From assembly GCA_036274695.1 (NCBI GenBank), contig DASUFF010000071.1, forward strand, positions 1-16,218: a stretch of DNA of 16,218 nucleotides. Reading direction: 5' to 3'. Positions within the stretch are counted from its first letter, which is position 1, and each line of letters begins with the position of its first letter. A program made the position numbers and the translations under genes. The stretch comes from DASUFF01 sp036274695 (GTDB taxonomy: Bacteria; UBA10199; JACPAL01; GCA-016699445). Positions 11,583 through 16,218 of this stretch are shown here, in pieces. Under the pieces are notes generated by a model. That model ran no database searches. It was not told the origin of the DNA and saw nothing but the letters and a program-made list of their open reading frames with translations.

Positions 11583-11942
11583 ATGGCCTATGAGAAGGAA
11601 AACCTCGGTACGATGGTCACGTTCCTTCTCCCTTCCCTCAAACTCAAAGAGCCCTGCGGAAAGAACCAGACCTTCGAAGAGAGGCTCCACGACTTCCTCC
11701 TGAAGAACTTCAACGGCTATACCGCCAGCGCCGCGAACCTCTTCGGCTATTGGCGCAATCACAAGGGGCGCGAGTTCTACGGCGAGCACAAGGAGTACAA
11801 GGTCTCCCTCCTCGACGAATCCCGCATCGTCCTGCTCGAAACCTTCCTCGCCCGCATCGGCGCGGACATGGGCGAAAAGAGCGTCTATCTGGCGGCCGGG
11901 GACGATTCCTGGCTCATCTTTCCGGACAAATCGCGGCGCTGA
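11583..11942 (+). CDS. Small soluble protein, DUF3574-like
   Basis: A 119-residue protein diverging from the META gene with 28 bases between the starts. No export signal is seen. The central pattern LKNFNGYTASAANLFGYWRNHKGREF, followed by EYKVSLLDES and MGEKSVYLAAGDDSWLIF, resembles the layout of DUF3574 proteins (a GxT...GxWR...G core and a closing strand), but this is a by-eye resemblance. Function is unknown. There is no Shine-Dalgarno before the ATG at 11583; the ATG at 11613 (giving MVTFLLPSLKL) has a purine-rich AAGGA about a dozen bases upstream and may be the real start. It lies alone on its strand and is followed by a hairpin. Confidence 0.65.
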   Translation: MAYEKENLGTMVTFLLPSLKLKEPCGKNQTFEERLHDFLLKNFNGYTASAANLFGYWRNHKGREFYGEHKEYKVSLLDESRIVLLETFLARIGADMGEKSVYLAAGDDSWLIFPDKSRR

Positions 11943-11962
11943 AACCATCATAGGGAATGGGA

Positions 11963-11988
11963 GGCACTCGCGGGATGGGGCGGGTGCC
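11963..11988 (+). terminator. Hairpin after the DUF3574-like gene, possible terminator
   Basis: GGCACTCGC (11963-11971) pairs with GCGGGTGCC (11980-11988) over nine base pairs with one G-U pair and an eight-base loop. It lies 20 bases after the stop codon and is followed by GAATTTCGGG, which has only a short T run, so termination strength is uncertain. Confidence 0.45.
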
Positions 11989-12013
11989 GAATTTCGGGTA
12001 GGGGAATCCCTGA

Positions 12014-12048
12014 GTCCAAAGACCAAGGACCAAAGTCCAAAGTCAAAG
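12014..12048 (+). repeat. Heptamer repeat array, copy B (gluQ 3' end)
   Basis: Five phased 7-base units: GTCCAAA, GACCAAG, GACCAAA, GTCCAAA, GTCAAAG. The last unit overlaps the end of gluQ: the TCA at 12043-12045 is the complement of its TGA stop. Same element and orientation as copies at 6947 and 12957. Confidence 0.85.
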
Positions 12049-12954
12049 ACGGAGGCTTAAATCATGGAGGGTCATGGTTTTTTGGGTTTCTCCAAAGACT
12101 TTCTCGGGCTGGAAGGCCTTCCAGTCGCCGGTGAAGCTGGCTTGGAATTTCGCGATTAACGCTTCGGGCGTTTCGCCCTTGGCCAGGAGCTCCTTCAAAG
12201 ACACGCCCAACGTCCTTTTTTCCAGGCGGGAGCCGTCGTTCGCCGTCACCAACGACGCGTGGAAGACGGCGGGAGGCTTCGCCTCTTTTTTTTCCAAAAG
12301 GGCGAGGCATTTCATGATCAGGCGTTGCTGGGCCGCCGCGGGCTCCAGATCCCAGGCGCGGACGAGGAGGTCGTAGCGGCCGTCATGGTCGTCCACGGCG
12401 CAGGCCCAGTGGTAGGCGGGGACGAAGGTCGCGCGCTCCGGGATTCCGGCGGCGTTTACGGCCGTTCCGCTGCGGGCGACGACGAAATCCTCATGGCCGC
12501 CGTCCTCGCGGAAACGGATACGCCAGGCCAGCGAGGGGAGATCGGTTTTCAACGGCTCTTTGGAGACATCGCGATCCCGGCAGCGCCCGCTGTAGGCGGC
12601 GACCGGCCCGTGCGGGGCGGAGGCGGCGCCCTCCACGGCCTCGCGCACCTCCTTGCGGGAGCAGTCGCAAGGGTAGACGAGTCCCGCTTCGCGGAATTTT
12701 AGAAAGGTCTCCCAATGGCGTTCGGCCCGGTCGCTTTGGAGCGATTGGACGTCCGCGACCAAGCCCAGCCGGGCCATGTCCCCGGTCTGGCTCTCGCGGG
12801 CCCCGGGCGCGTTCCGGGGGGCGTCGATGTTTTCGAACCGGACGACCCACGGCAGATTCAAACGACGGGCCCACTCGCGGGAAATCCAGGCCGTGCGCAG
12901 GTTGCCGATATGGAAGGTGCCCGTCGGAGACGGGGCGAAGCGGACGCCGGGCAT
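12043..12954 (-). CDS. gluQ: Glutamyl-Q tRNA(Asp) synthetase
   Basis: A 303-residue class I synthetase-like protein, close to the ~300 of GluQ/YadB and far shorter than full glutamyl-tRNA synthetases; it lacks an anticodon-binding domain. It activates glutamate and attaches it to queuosine in tRNA(Asp). Visible: FAPSPTGTFHIGNLRTA (6-22, HIGH motif as HIGN), the zinc-site pattern C96-x-C98 with Tyr121 and Cys125 (YPCDCSR...AAYSGRC), VDDHDGRYDLLVRAWDLEPA (187-206) and a KMSKS-like motif GSRLEKR (241-247), in which Glu replaces the usual Ser. The start ATG directly abuts repeat copy C, leaving no good Shine-Dalgarno (only GGA in the repeat), and the stop lies in repeat copy B. No queuosine-pathway gene is adjacent. 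Family call is strong; activity is likely but the RLEKR change is worth noting. Confidence 0.9.
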   Translation of the reverse strand: MPGVRFAPSPTGTFHIGNLRTAWISREWARRLNLPWVVRFENIDAPRNAPGARESQTGDMARLGLVADVQSLQSDRAERHWETFLKFREAGLVYPCDCSRKEVREAVEGAASAPHGPVAAYSGRCRDRDVSKEPLKTDLPSLAWRIRFREDGGHEDFVVARSGTAVNAAGIPERATFVPAYHWACAVDDHDGRYDLLVRAWDLEPAAAQQRLIMKCLALLEKKEAKPPAVFHASLVTANDGSRLEKRTLGVSLKELLAKGETPEALIAKFQASFTGDWKAFQPEKVFGETQKTMTLHDLSLRL

Positions 12955-12956
12955 AA

Positions 12957-12991
12957 GTCCAAAGTCTCAGGTCCGAAGGCAAAAGTCAAAA
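12957..12991 (+). repeat. Heptamer repeat array, copy C (degenerate, gluQ leader)
   Basis: Five units in strict 7-base phase: GTCCAAA, GTCTCAG, GTCCGAA, GGCAAAA, GTCAAAA. It is more diverged than copies A and B but keeps period, length (35 bases) and orientation. It begins two bases upstream of the gluQ start codon and so forms its 5' leader on the minus strand. Confidence 0.7.
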
Positions 12992-13004
12992 ACCGGGCAT
13001 TTCC

Positions 13005-13025
13005 CCATCCCAAAACCGGGGATGG
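13005..13025. repeat. Perfect 7-bp inverted repeat in the gluQ / small-protein gap
   Basis: CCATCCC (13005-13011) and GGGATGG (13019-13025) with a seven-base loop. The core AAAACCGGG occurs twice nearby (from about 12989 and 13012), suggesting local duplication. It lies between the divergent gluQ and 94-residue genes and has no T-tract. Confidence 0.5.
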
Positions 13026-13039
13026 CCCCATGGACCGCT

Positions 13040-13070
13040 CCCTCCGGGCCCTTTACCCTTTCGGGGAGGG
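13040..13070 (+). promoter_or_regulatory. Hairpin that could mask the ribosome site of the NuoF-like operon
   Basis: CCCTCC (13040-13045) is complementary to GGAGGG (13065-13070), with a 19-base loop. The right arm is also the G-rich ribosome-binding region (13063-13073) of the gene that starts at 13082, so folding of the leader would hide it. The pairing is seen; a regulatory effect is only a proposal. Confidence 0.35.
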
Positions 13071-13081
13071 GGTGAAATTCC

Positions 13082-13366
13082 ATGAAGACCGATGCTTATC
13101 ATCCCATCCTTCTCATCGCCCTGGTCGGAAACCTTTACGGATTCGACTGGCTCCATCAAGGCGTTTCCCAATGCGAGACGATCTCCGAGAGAATGGCGGC
13201 CGGATTCAAGGAGTGCCTCTATTACGGCCCGGGCACGCGGGGGTCCTTCACCGGGGATGCGGATTTCTATACCTGCACCGTCGATGAAAACAGCGAGTAC
13301 ATGATCTACAAGACCAAAGAACGCTGCAATCAAGAGCTGGAAGTCATGAGATCGGGGGCACCGTAA
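13082..13366 (+). CDS. Small four-cysteine protein coupled to the NuoF-like gene
   Basis: A 94-residue protein I do not recognise. It has four cysteines (31, 45, 65, 82), enough for two disulfides or a metal site, and a hydrophobic N-terminal stretch (HPILLIALVGNLYG, 7-20) that may be a weak export signal or anchor but lacks the usual basic start and small-residue cleavage site. The rest is polar (CETISERMAAGFKECLYYGPGTRG, TCTVDENSEYMIYKTKERC). A G-rich ribosome site lies about ten bases before the ATG. Its TAA shares a base with the ATG of the NuoF-like gene (TAATG), a typical sign of translational coupling. Whether it acts with that protein, for example as a small subunit, is inference. Confidence 0.68.
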   Translation: MKTDAYHPILLIALVGNLYGFDWLHQGVSQCETISERMAAGFKECLYYGPGTRGSFTGDADFYTCTVDENSEYMIYKTKERCNQELEVMRSGAP

Positions 13367-14796
13367 TGGCCTTTCCCACGCACCATGTATTGCCCGAGAA
13401 GGCCTATGAATCCTACGGATCGTATCTGCACGTCGTGGGCCCCAGCGCCATCCGCGTGGCGCGGGCGCTCCGGCCGGAGGAGATTCTCGCGCACGTCGGC
13501 GCCTCGGGGCTTCGCGGCCGCGGCGGGGCCGGGTTCCCGACGGGACGAAAATGGGAGGCGATCGCCGGCCACCCCTGCCCGACCCGCTATGTCGTCTGCA
13601 ACGCCGCCGAGGGCGAGCCGGGCACGTTCAAGGACCGCTGGCTGATCCGCAAGAACCCTTACGCCGTCATCGAAGGCCTGCTCGTCGCCGCCCACGCCGT
13701 CTCCGCAAAGGCGGCCTATATCGCCGTCAAGAGGTCCTTCCTCCCGGAGATGCGCTCGCTCAAACGGGCGTTGCGCGAAATGGCGGAGGATCTGTTCCTG
13801 CCGGTGACCATCGTCACGGGCCCCGAGGAGTATCTCTTCGGCGAAGAGAAGGCCCTCCTGAACGTCATGGAGGGCGAAGGGCCGTTTCCGCGCCCCGTCG
13901 AGCAGCCTCCGTACGAATGGGGGTTGTTCGCCACGGAGATCTCCGCCAACCCCACCCTCGTCAACAACGCCGAAACCTTCGCCCACGTCTCGACCATCCT
14001 CCGCCTGGGCTCCGAGTCCTTCCGCCGCCTGGGAACGCAGGACACGCCCGGGACGCTGATCGTCACCCTCTCCGGAGCGATCCGGCGGCCCGGCGTTTAC
14101 GAAATCCCGGCGGGCCTTCCCTTGAGGGAGCTGCTGTCGGATCACGGCGGCGGGCCCTTGCCCGGACGCTCCTTCAAGGCCGTGCTCTCTGGGGTTTCCT
14201 CCGCGCCCGTTCTGGCCAAGGATTTCCTCACGCCCTGCGACTTCGGATCGTTTCAGGCGATCGGCTCCGGCCTCGGCTCCTGCGGCTTCGTCGCGCTGGA
14301 CAACGCGACCTCGGCTCCCCGCGTCGCGCAGGCCGTCGCGCGCTTTCTCTACGTGGAATCCTGCATGCAATGCTCCGCCTGCAAGGTCGGTCTCGGGGCT
14401 GCCTCGGAGGCGGTCGACGAGATGTTTTCGAAAAAGGCGACTCCCGACGACCCCGAAAAGGCGGCCATCGCCGCGCGTTCGGCCCCGCAGGGCAACCGCT
14501 GCTACCTGCCCGTCCAGGGCGCCGCGCTGATCCCCGCCCTGCTCTCCGCTTTCAAGGAAGAGTTCGACGCCTTGATCCGCGCGCCCGGGGCATCTTCCGA
14601 GGACGCCTGGACCCTTCCCAAAATGACGGATTTCGACGAGGAGAAAGGCGTCTTCCTGTACGACGACCGCCAGCGCTTAAAAGAACCGGATTGGACCTAC
14701 CGGGAGGAAACCGTCAGGGTTCGGGGGAATCCCCGGTCGACAAAGAGGGCCTTCGGTGGCAAACAGCGGAGATGGCCCGCTCGCGGATCTTCCTAG
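13366..14796 (+). CDS. Orphan NuoF-like NADH dehydrogenase subunit (FMN, 4Fe-4S)
   Basis: A 476-residue member of the 51-kDa complex I/NuoF/HoxF family. The FMN loop is intact: GLRGRGGAGFPTGRKW (48-63). NAAEGEPGTFKDR (79-91) matches the usual NADEGEPGTFKDR except that Ala81 replaces Asp. EYLFGEEKALLNVMEGEGPFPR replaces the usual YICGEETAL...EG block, keeping GEE. An SLBB-like part (TLSGAIRRPGVYEIPAGLPLRELL) leads to Cys333, Cys336, Cys339 and Cys379, the spacing of the N3 [4Fe-4S] cluster. The family passes electrons between NAD(P)H and Fe-S chains through FMN. No NuoE, NuoG, hydrogenase or formate dehydrogenase gene is nearby. The C-terminal ~60 residues are an extension ending in a basic stretch, the end of which overlaps the next gene by 25 bases. 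Family certain; partner and physiological role unknown. Confidence 0.93.
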   Translation: MAFPTHHVLPEKAYESYGSYLHVVGPSAIRVARALRPEEILAHVGASGLRGRGGAGFPTGRKWEAIAGHPCPTRYVVCNAAEGEPGTFKDRWLIRKNPYAVIEGLLVAAHAVSAKAAYIAVKRSFLPEMRSLKRALREMAEDLFLPVTIVTGPEEYLFGEEKALLNVMEGEGPFPRPVEQPPYEWGLFATEISANPTLVNNAETFAHVSTILRLGSESFRRLGTQDTPGTLIVTLSGAIRRPGVYEIPAGLPLRELLSDHGGGPLPGRSFKAVLSGVSSAPVLAKDFLTPCDFGSFQAIGSGLGSCGFVALDNATSAPRVAQAVARFLYVESCMQCSACKVGLGAASEAVDEMFSKKATPDDPEKAAIAARSAPQGNRCYLPVQGAALIPALLSAFKEEFDALIRAPGASSEDAWTLPKMTDFDEEKGVFLYDDRQRLKEPDWTYREETVRVRGNPRSTKRAFGGKQRRWPARGSS

Positions 14797-15377
14797 CAAC
14801 GATCGCCTGCTTATTGGTTTCCGTCTCGGCCGCCGCCGCGAAATTTCCGGCGAGCGTCGAGAAGACCTTCACCGTGAGGGGAGACGTCGCGCGGCAGTGG
14901 GCCGCGGTCCTCGGTCTCGAGCCGAAAGGATTCCAACGCGTCTCGCTGGCCCTTCACCCGATGGAGGCCCACGCCCGGTCCTTACGCTCGGGCGGAACGG
15001 CCGGAGGGCCGGCGGAGAACGAAATCGTCTACGACCCCGCCAAAGGCGTCCTGACCCTCTCCGGCGACTGGCTGGACGCGACCACGGGCTCCCAGAAGGC
15101 CGTGCCCCGCTACAACTTCTCCTCCGGTTTCGTTCGCAACGACCTCTCCGGAGCGCTGGGCTGGTATCCCTTGATGAAGAACCTCGGTCTCCCGAAACCC
15201 GCCAAGGGCGGCAAGAAAAACGGGGATATCGTGATCAAGGAATCCTCCGGATCCTTTTTTGCGCGGACGCCGCCGATTTTGGAGGTCCGCGTCTACCGCC
15301 TGCAGTCATGGGCCGAGAAGCCGGAGGGAGAATGGGGCTACCAGATGATGATCGGCGTGGAGCCTTCCAAGCCGTGA
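14772..15377 (+). CDS. Exported protein of unknown function
   Basis: A 201-residue protein starting at ATG 14772, inside the last codons of the NuoF-like gene (25-base overlap, different frame). A clear Sec signal peptide, MARSRIFLATIACLLVSVSAAAA, precedes a mature chain of about 178 residues with no cysteine and no membrane helix. Landmarks are RGDVARQWAAVLGLEPKGFQ, ENEIVYDPAKGVLTLSGDWL, NFSSGFVRNDLSGALGWYPL and a C-terminal EVRVYRLQSWAEKPEGEWGY. I recognise no family. The frame stays open far upstream, so the start rests on the signal peptide and on GGAG directly before the ATG, which is unusually close. It ends 16 bases from a convergent gene. It probably shares a transcript with the NuoF-like gene. 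Confidence 0.78.
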   Translation: MARSRIFLATIACLLVSVSAAAAKFPASVEKTFTVRGDVARQWAAVLGLEPKGFQRVSLALHPMEAHARSLRSGGTAGGPAENEIVYDPAKGVLTLSGDWLDATTGSQKAVPRYNFSSGFVRNDLSGALGWYPLMKNLGLPKPAKGGKKNGDIVIKESSGSFFARTPPILEVRVYRLQSWAEKPEGEWGYQMMIGVEPSKP

Positions 15378-15393
15378 TCGACAACATTCGTGC

Positions 15394-16029
15394 TTAGCGG
15401 TCTTTGGGGGAAGGTTTCGGCTTGAAATCCTGGGGGATCATCTCGAAGCCGCGCTCCTGAAAGCAAAGGTACAGCTCGCGGCAGACCCAGGCGTCGGTGG
15501 CGGCGTAGAGGATCTGCTGGGGCGTCAGCTCCGCGCGGCCCCAGTTGGACGTGCTCTGGCCCTTGGTGATGCGGAAGCCCAAAAAGAGCGCGGTTAAGTT
15601 GCGGGCGCTGGGCTGGCCCATGCCCTGCTTCTTGGCGGCCTCCGACAATTCGACGATGCGCTTCTCTTCGAAGGCGAAGCGCAGGCGCAGTTTGGAAAAA
15701 TCGTCGCGCAGGCCGATGCCGGCCTTGGCGACATGGCGGTTTTGCAGGAGCTCGATCAAGACCTCCGAGCAATCGAGGCGCTTCAAGGGAAAGAGATACA
15801 CGGCGCTCGATGTGGCCACCTGGGCCAGGCTGGGCAGGTACGACTCGCCCTTGCGGAAGGACGGCCGCGTCTCCGTGTCCAGACCCACCACCTTCTCGGC
15901 GTGAAGGGCCTCGCGCGCCTCTTGAAGCTCTTCCGGCGTCTTCACCAAACGCACCGGCCCTTCGTAGCGGCGCATCGGCAACTGCATCAGGTCTTCCTTC
16001 GAAATGGCGAGGGGACTGGGTTCCGTCAT
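15394..16029 (-). CDS. DEDDy 3'-5' exonuclease domain protein (RNase D-like)
   Basis: A 211-residue protein consisting of a single 3'-5' exonuclease domain, much shorter than RNase D (no HRDC domains). The start at ATG 16029 gives MTEPSPLAISKEDLMQLPMRRYEGPV, and the ISKE...LP.RRYEG lead-in is typical of this short family; a longer open frame upstream overlaps the neighbouring gene. Catalytic residues are visible: Asp51 and Glu53 in VVGLDTETRPSF, Asp109 or Asp110 in AGIGLRDDFSKL, and Tyr175 with Asp179 in YAATDAW, which makes it DEDDy type. The expected activity is metal-dependent trimming of RNA or DNA 3' ends; the substrate is unknown. Its ATG overlaps the stop of the upstream transglycosylase gene (ATGA), indicating coupling. 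Confidence 0.93.
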   Translation of the reverse strand: MTEPSPLAISKEDLMQLPMRRYEGPVRLVKTPEELQEAREALHAEKVVGLDTETRPSFRKGESYLPSLAQVATSSAVYLFPLKRLDCSEVLIELLQNRHVAKAGIGLRDDFSKLRLRFAFEEKRIVELSEAAKKQGMGQPSARNLTALFLGFRITKGQSTSNWGRAELTPQQILYAATDAWVCRELYLCFQERGFEMIPQDFKPKPSPKDR

Positions 16030-16218
16030 GGCTGCAAATCCATCGAGGGCACCAAGGCCGAGCGCTTGGAACGGCCCAGAAGATGCCCGTAAATATGGGC
16101 GGAACGCAGGACCCGCTTCACGTAGCCGCGGGTTTCGGTAAAGGGGATGGCCTCCACGAACTCGTCCAAGGGCAAATAGCCCTGGGACCCCATCCATTTA
16201 GAGACGTTGCCGGGGCCG
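16026..16218 (-). CDS. Lytic murein transglycosylase, C-terminal end only
   Basis: Hand translation of the right edge on the minus strand gives 63 residues ending at TGA (16026-16028): GPGNVSKWMG at the window edge, then YLPLDEFVEAIPFTETRGYV and KRVLRSAHIYGHLLGRSKRS. The GPGNV...W and FVEAIPFTETRGYVKRVL motifs are characteristic of the end of the Slt-type (goose lysozyme-like) catalytic domain of soluble lytic transglycosylases, which cleave peptidoglycan glycan strands in the periplasm. The catalytic glutamate and N-terminus lie outside the window. Its last four bases overlap the exonuclease start. Confidence 0.9.
   Translation of the reverse strand, partial: GPGNVSKWMGSQGYLPLDEFVEAIPFTETRGYVKRVLRSAHIYGHLLGRSKRSALVPSMDLQP

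Noticed and set aside
11555..11584. Ten-residue N-terminal extension of the META protein
   Set aside because: The AGGAGG site and signal peptide fit the ATG at 11554, not the upstream codon.
13551..14771. N-terminal extension of the exported protein through the NuoF-like gene
   Set aside because: The extension is an out-of-frame shadow of NuoF; a signal peptide begins at ATG 14772.
16030..16197. N-terminal extension of the exonuclease
   Set aside because: The region encodes the transglycosylase C-terminus in another frame, and the family-typical N-terminus begins at 16029.

Overview
This window is a GC-rich, gene-dense stretch of bacterial chromosome. The gene set suggests an uncultured Gram-negative lineage: lipoprotein-like and YbaY/META envelope proteins, a lytic transglycosylase, a full-length Lhr helicase and a glutamyl-Q-tRNA(Asp) synthetase. 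A deltaproteobacterium-like affiliation would fit, but that is a low-confidence guess because no rRNA or tRNA gene is present. I see no phage, plasmid, insertion sequence or CRISPR array.

Layout: (1) 1-890, minus strand: a UPF0316/DUF2179-type membrane protein (3' end outside the window) behind an ArsR-family regulator. (2) 885-3472, plus strand: a SulP anion transporter diverging from arsR across an AT-rich gap with clear inverted repeats, then an unrecognised 263-residue protein. (3) 3512-10407, plus strand: full-length lhr, a small two-helix membrane protein, a two-part polytopic membrane protein and a saccharopine-dehydrogenase-like NAD(P) oxidoreductase, closely spaced or overlapping. 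(4) 10505-11554, minus strand: a YbaY/META envelope protein and a Pro-rich lipoprotein candidate. (5) 11583-11942, plus strand: a small DUF3574-like protein. (6) 12043-12954, minus strand: gluQ, bracketed by heptamer repeats. (7) 13082-15377, plus strand: a Cys-containing small protein, an orphan NuoF-like NADH-dehydrogenase subunit and an exported protein, with overlapping ends. (8) 15394-16218, minus strand: a DEDDy 3'-5' exonuclease translationally coupled to an upstream lytic transglycosylase whose C-terminus is in the window.

What stands out beyond ordinary genes: three copies of one short element, each five phased 7-bp units (35 bp, same orientation). One lies in frame inside lhr and the other two lie at the two ends of gluQ, where one supplies its stop codon and the other its leader. 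A second, unrelated GC-rich palindromic element is also read through in frame in lhr. The NuoF-like protein keeps its FMN loop and Fe-S cysteines but has substitutions in the nucleotide-binding motif and no complex I or hydrogenase partners nearby. I did not find a clearly new defence or metabolic system; the strongest leads are the repeats and the orphan NuoF operon.
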